A stretch of DNA of 58,204 bases from Oscillospiraceae bacterium (lineage in GTDB: Bacteria > Bacillota > Clostridia > Oscillospirales > Ruminococcaceae). The stretch is from contig JAEDLR010000004.1 of assembly GCA_016295145.1 (NCBI GenBank), positions 1 to 58,204 on the forward strand, in the 5' to 3' direction. The translations under genes and the position numbers were made by a program. This document shows, in pieces, positions 32,943 through 40,203 of this stretch. Position 1 is the stretch's first letter. The number at the start of each line of letters is the position of its first letter. The notes below the pieces were generated by a model, which saw nothing but the letters and a program-made list of their open reading frames with translations, was not told the DNA's origin and did no database searches.

Positions 32943-33902
32943 TCAGATGCTGATGATGCCGGAGATATCGTACAGGTCATCCTCAAAAGGCTTGACCATT
33001 TGCAGTGCCTCGTGGATATCGTAGTCAACGAACTTGTTGCCGCGAACACCGATGACACGGTTGCCGATGCCCTGCTCCAGCAGGTTGACGGCATAGTAGC
33101 CCATCTGGCTTGCCAGCACGCGGTCACGCACAGTGGGAGAACCACCACGCTGTACATGGCCCAAAATGGTTGCACGGGATTCAATACCGGTCTTTTCTTC
33201 GATGAACTTTGCAATCTCATTGGAATTGCCGATACCCTCAGCCACCACGATGATGAAGTTCTGCTTACCGGTCTGACGGGTGCGCTGCATCTTTGCCACC
33301 ACATCGTCCAGATTGTAGTCGCGCTCAGGGCACAGCACTTCAGTGGCACCGCAGGCAACGGCAGTATTCAGGGCGATATATCCTGCACGGCGACCCATGA
33401 CCTCAACCACAGAGCAGCGATCGTGGCTGTGGGCGGTATCGCGCAGTTTGTCAACCATCTGCACAACAGTATTCATAGCGGTATCGTAACCGATGGTATA
33501 ATCGGTGCTGGAGATATCGTTATCAATGGTACCGGGCAGACCGATACAGGGGATTCCTCTTGCGGACAGATCGCCTGCACCGCGGTAAGAGCCGTCGCCG
33601 CCGATGACCACCAGACCCTCAATGTTCATCTCGTGGCAGGCATTTACAGCCTTTTGCAGACCTTCCTCGGTTTTGAACTCGGGGCAGCGTGCCGTAAACA
33701 GCAGCGTACCGCCGCGCTGGATGATAGACGATACGGAACGGACATTCATATCAAACACATCGCCGTTGATAAGACCGTTATAACCTCTGCGGATACCGAC
33801 GACCTCCATGCCCTTATTCAGTGCAGTACGGGTTACCGCACGGATCGCAGCGTTCATGCCGGGGGCATCGCCGCCGCTGGTCAATACACCAATTCTTTTC
33901 AT
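32943..33902 (-). CDS. pfkA: ATP-dependent 6-phosphofructokinase
   Basis: Commits fructose 6-phosphate to glycolysis. 319 residues, the size of bacterial allosteric PFK. ATP site GGDAPGMNAAIRA near 11-23 and GGDGSYRGA near 102-110; catalytic PGTIDNDI near 124-131; substrate residues in EVMGRRAGYIAL near 161-172 and HVQRGGSP near 249-256. Gly in the GGDG motif (as opposed to Asp in PPi-dependent types) fits ATP use. ATG 33902 follows AGGAGGAA. The promoter at 33976-34003 precedes it. It lies just upstream of the THF riboswitch, without an obvious terminator between. Confidence 0.97.
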   Translation of the reverse strand: MKRIGVLTSGGDAPGMNAAIRAVTRTALNKGMEVVGIRRGYNGLINGDVFDMNVRSVSSIIQRGGTLLFTARCPEFKTEEGLQKAVNACHEMNIEGLVVIGGDGSYRGAGDLSARGIPCIGLPGTIDNDISSTDYTIGYDTAMNTVVQMVDKLRDTAHSHDRCSVVEVMGRRAGYIALNTAVACGATEVLCPERDYNLDDVVAKMQRTRQTGKQNFIIVVAEGIGNSNEIAKFIEEKTGIESRATILGHVQRGGSPTVRDRVLASQMGYYAVNLLEQGIGNRVIGVRGNKFVDYDIHEALQMVKPFEDDLYDISGIISI

Positions 33903-33975
33903 TTTGCTTCGTTCCTCCTGATCATGGAATATGCAGCAGTGTGTTTTGCAAACACCGCAAAGCTTGCTATATTCT

Positions 33976-34003
33976 ATTTTACTCCTTTTCCGGATTTTGT
34001 CAA
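33976..34003 (-). promoter_or_regulatory. Promoter of pfkA
   Basis: Reading leftward: TTGACA (34003-33998), 16-base spacer, TAAAAT (33981-33976), about 74 bases before the start. The other 120 bases up to 34125 show no gene. Confidence 0.75.
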
Positions 34004-34124
34004 GGGGGGAAAAAGACATTTTTTTGCGATGCGGATTTTTTCACATAAAATGTGTGGGAAGTACCTTCCTCTTTGTGAGAAATGCAGATGGATTTTGCGC
34101 AAAAACACACCGCCGGGGCGATAG

Positions 34125-34160
34125 AAAAACATCACGCCCCGCGCAGTGCGAAGCGTGATG
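34125..34160 (-). terminator. Terminator of the pectinesterase gene
   Basis: Leftward stem CATCACGC/GCGTGATG (34160-34153 with 34137-34130), with extra inner pairing, then TTTTT (34129-34125). Confidence 0.88.
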
Positions 34161-34170
34161 AGCATAGAGC

Positions 34171-36039
34171 TTAGTTTCCTGCCAGCAGTCTGAGGATGCC
34201 GGTGGCATCGTCGGGGGTGATGCCGCCCATCTGATCGTAATCGGCATTGCACATACCGGTTTCGCTGACTGCGACGGTGATATCCTCTGCGATCAGCCGA
34301 TTGAGCAAGATCACATCACCGACCTTGACGAAGCCATCGCAGTTGACATCGCCAAGCAGCGTGACAACGATAGGTGTCGTGGTGGTTGTGGTAGTCGTGG
34401 TAGTGGTGGTAGCAATCGACTGAGGCTGCGCAAACACTGTATAACCAATCACACCGGAGCCTGTTATGTTGTCACCAAGGGTAACGGTTTCACCGGCTGC
34501 AACCGATTTGGCAACCAGTGCCATGGTCACATCATTGCTTGTGGAGAGCGTCATGCCTGTATTCTCCCAGTCGTTGAGCCATGCAGGTGCCTTGCCCAGA
34601 CGGGTATCATACGCAATGTAGAGCGTTACATTGTCGCTGACGGTCAGGGTAGCCAGTTCACCGGAAAAGGTTTTGGAATCGCAGGCAGTCTGAACATATT
34701 CCGCACCCACCAGTGCCTCAGGCACAGCGATATAGGTGAAATTGCGGTCGCCGAATACGGTGCTGCCAACTGCAAGATTCTGCGCAATGTGCCAATCGTA
34801 GCCATTTTCTCTGTCATTGATTGATATTTCGGAAATTGCGGTGCCGTTTATCAGGATTGGCTGCGCTGTGTAATTGTAATAGTAAGGTATCCAACCCTGA
34901 AAATAGGTTTCTCTGGTGGCGTCACAAGAGGAAAGCACAGTGCCTTGTGTGCGGCTGCCGGTATTGACGCTGCCGCCGTTGATCGTAGTAGTGTTGTATT
35001 CGCGGAAGGTCGCTTGGGAAGGGTCAACACCACTCATGCTGTGCCAGCCCACCCCCGTGATGATACTTTCGTACTGTAGTTTTGTATTGTAGAACAGCAC
35101 ATGCGCCGTATCCCGCCACGGGCGACCGAAATACCCTGCGCCAACGGTCAGATCGGGATTGGCGGTGACGGTGCAGTTCCAGAACAGGTAACCAAGGGTC
35201 TGCTCTCTTGCCGCCGTGATGTAACCGCCCACCGCCTTGTCAGAGTAGCCGCCGAAGCAAAGCTCGCATTCGTCAAATACCACATCGCCCGAACCGAAGA
35301 TGTAGTCGGTGTTGCCCTGAATTTTGCACTCCTTGAAGTAGGCAGGCGTTGCGGTATATAATGTATCCTGACTGCTCAAAAATTCGCAGTTGTAGAATTC
35401 AGCGTAATCCGCCTCCACACAGCAGGCAGCGGCGCGCTCGGTATTGGCTTTTGCCCTGACATCCAGATTCGCGGTGCGGTTCACGGTGAGCGTTTCGCCT
35501 GTGGGCTCTACACCGTCCGCAATTTCCTCACTGGTCATATAGCGGTTGAAGCTGTTTTCAAATACGATATTCTCAGCGTGGAAGTATTTTGCCTTGTTGT
35601 TGATTCGCACAGCAGTGCCCCAACGGGCTGCGGTATTCTTACCGGATTTGGATGCTGCGTTGGCGGCGTTGTAATAGCCGCTGGCATCTGCGGAATAGTA
35701 TTTGTAGCCGATGCCGTAGTACCATGTCAGCAGCACATCACCGCTGCCGGGATTGCTGTTGGTGAAAGAAAGATACGGCGTGTTGATGATGATTTGTTCG
35801 CGGTAAGTGCCGGGCGCAATGGCGATGGTCACGCGGTCGTTTTCGCTTTGCGGATTGATTGCTGCCGCTGCATTGACGGCTTCCGTGACGGTTTTGTAGG
35901 TGCCCCCTGCGCCAACGGTCAGGGTAGTGCCTGCCGCAGTCACCGCAAGGGACGCGGGCAGATTCGGCAGTGAGATGCAGAGCAGCATCCCGCCGATGGC
36001 AGCAGCGACACCGCGCTGCAAAACATTGGATTTTGACAT
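34171..36039 (-). CDS. Secreted dockerin-bearing pectinesterase (CE8)
   Basis: 622 residues. Removes methyl esters from homogalacturonan, outside the cell. Order: signal peptide (about 1-35); right-handed beta-helix CE8 domain (about 38-390) with GTYREQ near 78-83, the Gln of SSQDTLY near 222, catalytic Asp of GNTDYIFGSG near 243, Asp of VVFDEC near 253 and GRPWRD near 303; a module of about 145 residues (400-545) nearly identical in pattern to that of the neighbouring pectate lyase; a 12-Thr linker; and a type I dockerin (about 560-622) with D-x-N-x-D-G calcium loop, the second loop carrying an extra residue. The dockerin implies docking to a cohesin scaffoldin. Start follows AAGGAGG. Confidence 0.94.
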   Translation of the reverse strand: MSKSNVLQRGVAAAIGGMLLCISLPNLPASLAVTAAGTTLTVGAGGTYKTVTEAVNAAAAINPQSENDRVTIAIAPGTYREQIIINTPYLSFTNSNPGSGDVLLTWYYGIGYKYYSADASGYYNAANAASKSGKNTAARWGTAVRINNKAKYFHAENIVFENSFNRYMTSEEIADGVEPTGETLTVNRTANLDVRAKANTERAAACCVEADYAEFYNCEFLSSQDTLYTATPAYFKECKIQGNTDYIFGSGDVVFDECELCFGGYSDKAVGGYITAAREQTLGYLFWNCTVTANPDLTVGAGYFGRPWRDTAHVLFYNTKLQYESIITGVGWHSMSGVDPSQATFREYNTTTINGGSVNTGSRTQGTVLSSCDATRETYFQGWIPYYYNYTAQPILINGTAISEISINDRENGYDWHIAQNLAVGSTVFGDRNFTYIAVPEALVGAEYVQTACDSKTFSGELATLTVSDNVTLYIAYDTRLGKAPAWLNDWENTGMTLSTSNDVTMALVAKSVAAGETVTLGDNITGSGVIGYTVFAQPQSIATTTTTTTTTTTTPIVVTLLGDVNCDGFVKVGDVILLNRLIAEDITVAVSETGMCNADYDQMGGITPDDATGILRLLAGN

Positions 36040-36156
36040 AGTGTACAGATCCTCCTTGTATCAAATATGTAACGGCAGACGGTTTCTTTATATTTATACA
36101 TAGATGCTGTGATGCTGTCGCTACCCCCAAAACGGCACAATTGCCATTCTGACCCC

Positions 36157-36185
36157 ATTGTACCATAAAACGAAAAAAATGTATA
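36157..36185 (-). promoter_or_regulatory. Possible promoter of the pectinesterase gene
   Basis: Reading leftward: TATACA (36185-36180), 17-base spacer, TACAAT (36162-36157), about 118 bases before the start. The leader in between contains a tandem GATGCTGT pair (36103-36118 on the plus strand). No other gene is seen in 36040-36289. Confidence 0.45.
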
Positions 36186-36289
36186 GTGCTTAATGTACAC
36201 TTTTTGTGTCGGATTGTCGCCATTTTTTCTTGAAAAACGAGAAACCATCAGATAGTCCCCTGATTTTTGCACTTTTTTGAAAAAAGGGC

Positions 36290-36318
36290 TTGACAAATCC
36301 AACGGCTTGTGTTATAAT
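36290..36318 (+). promoter_or_regulatory. Promoter of tRNA-Arg
   Basis: TTGACA (36290-36295), 17-base spacer, TATAAT (36313-36318): a perfect consensus, 36 bases before the tRNA. Confidence 0.92.
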
Positions 36319-36354
36319 AATTGAGGCTTGAGGGAGAAATCCCCAAGACAATAT

Positions 36355-36428
36355 GCGCCGGTAGCTCAGTTGGATAGAGTAACTGGCTACGAACCAGTAG
36401 GTCGGGGGTTCGAATCCCTTCCGGCGCA
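36355..36428 (+). tRNA. tRNA-Arg (anticodon ACG)
   Basis: 74 bases with the full cloverleaf: acceptor GCGCCGG/CCGGCGC, D-arm with AGCTCAGTTGGATAGAGT, anticodon stem ACTGG/CCAGT around loop CTACGAA (anticodon ACG, expected to be edited to ICG and to read CGU/CGC/CGA), T-arm GGGGGTTCGAATCCCTT, discriminator A. CCA is not encoded. Own promoter and terminator. It stands between two divergent pectin enzymes. Confidence 0.97.
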
Positions 36429-36433
36429 TTGAA

Positions 36434-36470
36434 AACTCCTGTCATTGTGACGGGAGTTTTTTTGTTTTTT
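36434..36470 (+). terminator. Terminator of tRNA-Arg
   Basis: An 11-bp stem with one G-T pair (36434-36444 with 36448-36458) followed by T6-G-T6, starting 6 bases after the tRNA. Confidence 0.93.
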
Positions 36471-36472
36471 GC

Positions 36473-36514
36473 GGCGTATGGCGTATGGCGTATGGCGTAT
36501 GGCGTATGGCGTAT
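36473..36514. repeat. Six tandem copies of GGCGTAT
   Basis: Six exact, adjacent 7-bp units (36473-36514) just after the tRNA terminator and about 107 bases before the pectate lyase -35 box. A 7-bp microsatellite is prone to slippage in copy number. No coding frame crosses it on a credible gene. Confidence 0.95.
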
Positions 36515-36620
36515 GCAGATCTGTATGCAAATCGCGATGCAGGGCTTTTTCTATCGCTCATGATTCGTACTGTATCAGCAAATTGGACACAATTGTACAT
36601 ACAAAAAGAGCGAAAGATCA

Positions 36621-36649
36621 TTGACAGGACTGCGCGCACCTGATATACT
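36621..36649 (+). promoter_or_regulatory. Promoter of the pectate lyase gene
   Basis: TTGACA (36621-36626), 17-base spacer, TATACT (36644-36649), 53 bases before the start. Confidence 0.9.
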
Positions 36650-36702
36650 GGATACAATGGCAGATTAGACTGCCATACAGAAATAGGGGAGGATTGGAAA
36701 TT

Positions 36703-38499
36703 ATGAAACATCATACAAAGCGTGCAGTAACGGCTGTACTGGTCAGTGCCGCAATGCTGACTGCATCCATGTGCCCCGCGGGGCGTATTGCTCTGCTGAC
36801 TGCAGAACATACCATGGTGGCATATGCCGCCGATTACGACTGGAGCGGCTACCTGAAAAAATCTGCGGATTGGTTCGGCAGCAGCGAGGCAACAACACTC
36901 TGTGATACCATTATAAAGTATCAGCTTGCCGACGGCGGCTGGCGCAAGGCAATGGATGATACCTCGCAGAGTGGTTCGTGGGCAAAGTCTACCATAGATA
37001 ATGATGCCACCACTTCGCAGATCCGCATTCTCGCCAGAACCTACATGGCGACTAACAACAGTAAGTATTACGATGCCTGCATCAAGGGCATTGACCTGCT
37101 GCTCAACGGGCAGTACGAGAATGGCGGCTGGCCGCAGGTGTTCAATGATGCAGGTACCTACCATGCGCACATCACCTTTAATGACGGCGCAATGGTACGT
37201 GTCCTGGAGATTATGTGGGAGATGGAGAACAAATCCGGTGATTTTACCTTTATAGATGATGCGCGTTCTGCAAAGGCTGCTACCGCTGTGGATAAAGCCG
37301 TGGAGTGTATTCTGGATATGCAGATTGAGCAAAACGGCGTAAAAACCGCATGGTGCCAGCAGCACGATGAATTCACCCTTGCACCTGCGCCTGCCCGTGC
37401 CTATGAGCTGCCCTCTATCAGTGCCAGCGAGAGTGTGGGTATCGTCAATTTCTTGAAGAAAGTTGCAGGCAACGACAACCGCATCATTCGTGCTATCAAT
37501 GCCGCAGTGACATGGTTTACCGACTCCGCAATCTACGGCATTGAGGTGCAGAATACCGGTGATGATCGCATTGTGGTTGCAGTGGATGGCGCAGGTCCTC
37601 TCTGGGCAAGATTTTACGATCTGAATACCAATCAGCCCATGTTTGTAGATCGTGACGGCTCGATTCATTCGCAGATGTCGGAACTGAGTCAGGAACGCCG
37701 CACAGGTTATGCCTGGTACGGCAACTGGGGCAAGAATCTGATCGCCACAGGTCTGCTGCCCGAGGTTTCTACAGAAGTGGATATCACCGGTTCGCTCATT
37801 GAGCAAATTCATGTGACAGACGGCGACAACGGCTCTGATTGGAAAATCGCCCAGAATCTTGCAGTGGGTAGCGTTGTATTCGGTGACCGTGATTTCACCT
37901 ATACCGCTGTGCCCGATTCGCTCATCGGTGCCGAGTATGTACAGACCGCCTGCGATTCCAAGAATGTAATAGGCAGCCTCGGCACCCTGACCGCAGGAGA
38001 GGATGTAACCCTTTATGTTGCATATGATACCCGTCTGGGCAGCGCACCTGCATGGCTCAGCGACTGGGCGAATACCGGCATGACCCTCTCCACCAGCAAT
38101 GATGTGACTATGGCGATCGTTGCAAAATCGGTTGCATCAGGGGAACAGATCGTCCTTGGCGACAATACCAAGGGTACCGGCGTCATCGGCTATACATTGC
38201 TTGCTCAGTCTCAGCCGATTGCAACTACCACCACCACTACGACAACGACCACTACCACCACTACCACCACTACGACAACGACCACCACTGACCCCGTCGC
38301 TACGCTGCGAGGGGATGTCAACTGCGACGGCTTTGTGAAAGTCGGTGATGTGATTTTGCTGAACCGTGTGCTGGCGGAGGATGTTGCGGCGGAGATCAGC
38401 GCACAGGGTATGTTGAACGCCGAATGTGATGATGTGCAGGGCGTTGACGGCAACGATGCTGTGGCGATTCTGAAAATGTTGGCAAATATGGAGCAGTAA
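36703..38499 (+). CDS. Secreted dockerin-bearing pectate lyase (PL10)
   Basis: 598 residues. Cleaves de-esterified polygalacturonan by beta-elimination, so it would act after the neighbouring pectinesterase. Order: signal peptide (about 1-43); PL10 (alpha/alpha) domain (about 44-360) with DNDATTSQIRILARTY near 101-116, NGGWPQ near 142-147, HITFNDGAMVR near 156-166, WCQQHDEFTLAPAPARAYE near 216-234, ARFYDL near 302-307 and RRTGYAWYGNW near 332-342; the shared module (about 366-504); a 22-Thr linker (508-529); a type I dockerin (about 534-598) with D-V-N-C-D-G. ATG 36703 follows GGGGAGGA; a TTG at 36694 overlaps that site. Confidence 0.93.
   Translation: MKHHTKRAVTAVLVSAAMLTASMCPAGRIALLTAEHTMVAYAADYDWSGYLKKSADWFGSSEATTLCDTIIKYQLADGGWRKAMDDTSQSGSWAKSTIDNDATTSQIRILARTYMATNNSKYYDACIKGIDLLLNGQYENGGWPQVFNDAGTYHAHITFNDGAMVRVLEIMWEMENKSGDFTFIDDARSAKAATAVDKAVECILDMQIEQNGVKTAWCQQHDEFTLAPAPARAYELPSISASESVGIVNFLKKVAGNDNRIIRAINAAVTWFTDSAIYGIEVQNTGDDRIVVAVDGAGPLWARFYDLNTNQPMFVDRDGSIHSQMSELSQERRTGYAWYGNWGKNLIATGLLPEVSTEVDITGSLIEQIHVTDGDNGSDWKIAQNLAVGSVVFGDRDFTYTAVPDSLIGAEYVQTACDSKNVIGSLGTLTAGEDVTLYVAYDTRLGSAPAWLSDWANTGMTLSTSNDVTMAIVAKSVASGEQIVLGDNTKGTGVIGYTLLAQSQPIATTTTTTTTTTTTTTTTTTTTTTDPVATLRGDVNCDGFVKVGDVILLNRVLAEDVAAEISAQGMLNAECDDVQGVDGNDAVAILKMLANMEQ
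38230..38283. repeat. 21-bp direct repeat inside the poly-Thr linker code
   Basis: Codons 3-9 (38230-38250) and 14-20 (38263-38283) of the Thr tract are identical at all 21 bases, 33 bp apart. The whole tract uses only ACN codons, so it looks like it grew by duplication. The pectinesterase linker has 12 Thr, the lyase 22. Confidence 0.8.
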
Positions 38500-38542
38500 T
38501 TCCCACTCTATTTGTGCAAAATGGCAAAGTTTCGGCAATCGC

Positions 38543-38571
38543 TTGACAAGGAACAGAAAATCCTGTATAAT
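38543..38571 (+). promoter_or_regulatory. Promoter of the infC-rpmI-rplT operon
   Basis: TTGACA (38543-38548), 17-base spacer, TATAAT (38566-38571): perfect consensus, 44 bases after the pectate lyase stop. Confidence 0.93.
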
Positions 38572-38577
38572 ACGGAA

Positions 38578-38725
38578 AGGATTACAAGCGGAACAACCTG
38601 TTCACACCGCCAGCCCAGTGCAAAGCGGTAATCTGTTTCTGAAACAAGCTGCACAGTGAAGGTATAGCTGCGCATCAGTGAGAGAAGCACGAGAGCATGG
38701 ACGCTTGATCCATGCTCTCTTTTTT
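38578..38725 (+). ncRNA. infC leader with attenuator (L20-leader type)
   Basis: The first about 150 bases of the transcript hold no gene and end in a terminator: GAGAGCATGGA (38691-38701)/TCCATGCTCTC (38709-38719) then seven T's, all before infC. A terminator between promoter and first gene implies attenuation. In Firmicutes, ribosomal protein L20, encoded third in this operon, binds such a leader and causes early termination; I infer the same here from position. The upstream part contains short stems (for example AGCTGC near 38647) but I did not derive the antiterminator. Confidence 0.65.
38691..38725 (+). terminator. Attenuator hairpin before infC
   Basis: A perfect 11-bp stem with 7-base loop and a T7 tail; it lies between the promoter and the infC start. 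Confidence 0.9.
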
Positions 38726-38777
38726 GAGCAGCGCAGAATGACACAAACTTGAAACCCATCGACTGGAGGTGCTCGCT

Positions 38778-39338
38778 ATTAGCAAGCAGGAACTGCAAAT
38801 CAATGAGGAAATTCGTGACAAGGAAGTCCTTGTCATTGATGCCAACGGTGAAAAGCGCGGCGTCATGTCCGCAAGAGATGCCCAGAAGCTGGCATTCGAC
38901 CAGAGTCTGGATCTCGTGAAGATCGCTCCCCAGGCTACACCGCCCGTATGCCGTATCCTCGATTACGGAAAGTACTGCTTCGAGCAGCAGAAGCGCGAAA
39001 AGGAAGCGCGCAAGAATCAGAAGGTGGTTGAGATCAAGGAGATCCGTATGTTCTCCGCTATTGATACCCACGATTTTGAAACCAAGGTTTCTCAGGGCAA
39101 GAAGTTTTTGCAGGGCGGCGATAAGCTGAAAGTTTCCGTCCGCTTCCGTAAGCGCGCCATCGCACACCCTCATCTGGGTGAGGAGCTGCTGGAGCGTTAC
39201 CGCGATGCCTGCGGCGACATTGCAATTGTTGATAAGCCCCCGAAGATGGAGGGCAGAGCCATCGTGATGTTTATGTCGCCCAAGGTGCAGAAGCCCGAAA
39301 AGAAGCAGCGTCCCCCCAAGGCAGAATCTGCCGAGTAA
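38778..39338 (+). CDS. infC: Translation initiation factor IF-3 (AUU start)
   Basis: Binds the 30S subunit, prevents premature 50S joining and checks the start codon. 186 residues from the chosen start: N-domain with INEEIRDKEVLVID near 8-21, linker rich in Lys/Glu near 70-85, C-domain to about 172, then a short Lys/Pro tail. There is no usable ATG; GGAGG (38765-38769) overlaps an in-frame GTG at 38769 but stands 8 bases before ATT at 38778, which gives MSKQELQINEE, the normal IF-3 N-terminus. AUU starts are known for infC and allow self-regulation. Confidence 0.93.
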   Translation: MSKQELQINEEIRDKEVLVIDANGEKRGVMSARDAQKLAFDQSLDLVKIAPQATPPVCRILDYGKYCFEQQKREKEARKNQKVVEIKEIRMFSAIDTHDFETKVSQGKKFLQGGDKLKVSVRFRKRAIAHPHLGEELLERYRDACGDIAIVDKPPKMEGRAIVMFMSPKVQKPEKKQRPPKAESAE

Positions 39339-39422
39339 TGCCCGATATGCAGCGCTGCGCACCGTGTAAACGGCGAATGTCGGCGTTACCATATATAACG
39401 AATATCAAGGAGGAAGAATTCC

Positions 39423-39641
39423 ATGGCAGCCGCAAAGGTTAAGAAAGTGAAAGTGAAGACTCATTCCGGCGCAAAGAAGCGTTTTCAGGTAACCGGTACC
39501 GGAAAGGTAAAGTTCCAGCACGCTTACAAGCGTCATCGTCTTGTTTCCAAGGACACCAAGGTAAAGCGCATCGCTCGTAACGCAGGCGTTGCAGGTTCTG
39601 CAAATGCAGCAACCATTCGTGAGCTGGTACCTTATAAGTAA
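39423..39641 (+). CDS. rpmI: Ribosomal protein L35
   Basis: 50S protein, 72 residues, slightly longer than the usual 64-66 through N-terminal AAAKVKKV residues. The core KTHSGAKKRFQVTGTGKVK near 12-30 and KRHRLVSKDTK near 36-46 are clear. Start follows AAGGAGGAA. Second gene of the infC operon. Confidence 0.97.
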   Translation: MAAAKVKKVKVKTHSGAKKRFQVTGTGKVKFQHAYKRHRLVSKDTKVKRIARNAGVAGSANAATIRELVPYK

Positions 39642-39727
39642 GAAGCCGCACACCAAGCCAAGCATTTTGGCCGCATAACCTGTTGATTGTGCGGCGGATA
39701 CTGATTGAATTACGGAGGAGAAAGAAC

Positions 39728-40081
39728 ATGGCTCGTATTAAAGGCGCAATGATGACGCGCAAGAGAAGAAATAAGGTTCTGAAGCTCGCAAAGGGCTATT
39801 GGGGCAGCAAGTCCAAGCACTTCAAGATGGCAAAACAAGCCGTTATGAAGTCCGGCAACTATGCCTACATCGGCAGAAAGCAGAATAAGCGTTTCTTCCG
39901 CAGACTGTGGATTACCCGTATTTCTGCTGCTTGCAAGCTCAACGGCATGAACTATTCCACATTTATGAATGGCTGCAACAAGGCTGGCATTACGCTCAAT
40001 CGCAAGATGCTTTCCGAGATCGCAATTCACGATCCCGCAGGCTTCACTGCGATCGTCGCGCAGGCTAAGGCAGCACTGTAA
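39728..40081 (+). CDS. rplT: Ribosomal protein L20
   Basis: 50S assembly protein and probable feedback regulator of this operon. 117 residues. Starts MARIKGAMMTRKRRNKVLKL; KGYWGSKSKHFKMAKQ near 22-37 and RRLWITRISAACKLNG near 59-74 are typical. ATG 39728 follows GGAGGAGAAAG; the frame extends upstream without a ribosome site. Downstream stands a hairpin with no T-run (40094-40119) and then the operon terminator. Confidence 0.98.
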   Translation: MARIKGAMMTRKRRNKVLKLAKGYWGSKSKHFKMAKQAVMKSGNYAYIGRKQNKRFFRRLWITRISAACKLNGMNYSTFMNGCNKAGITLNRKMLSEIAIHDPAGFTAIVAQAKAAL

Positions 40082-40130
40082 TGAATCTTGCAGCGCAGCG
40101 GTGAAACTTTGCCGCTGCGTTGTCTGCTAT

Positions 40131-40172
40131 ACACGCTCTGTGCAAAAATCGGAGCGTGTTTGTGTTTTCTTT
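40131..40172 (+). terminator. Terminator of the infC-rpmI-rplT operon
   Basis: Stem ACACGCTC (40131-40138)/GAGCGTGT (40152-40159) with T-rich tail TTGTGTTTTCTTT. A preceding hairpin CGCAGCGG/CCGCTGCG (40094-40119) may strengthen it. Confidence 0.75.
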
Positions 40173-40203
40173 GCGTGATATGACCGCGAAAGGGGAGAAT
40201 CCT

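Noticed and set aside
36355..36514. tRNA-linked integrated element (genomic island) at tRNA-Arg
   Set aside because: No integrase, no direct repeat of the tRNA 3' end and no mobility genes were found; the tRNA has intact promoter and terminator.
36442..37812. 456-codon minus-strand frame across the heptamer repeat and the pectate lyase
   Set aside because: Antisense to a clear PL10 gene with its own promoter; the repeated YAIRHTP tail is only the translated GGCGTAT repeat.
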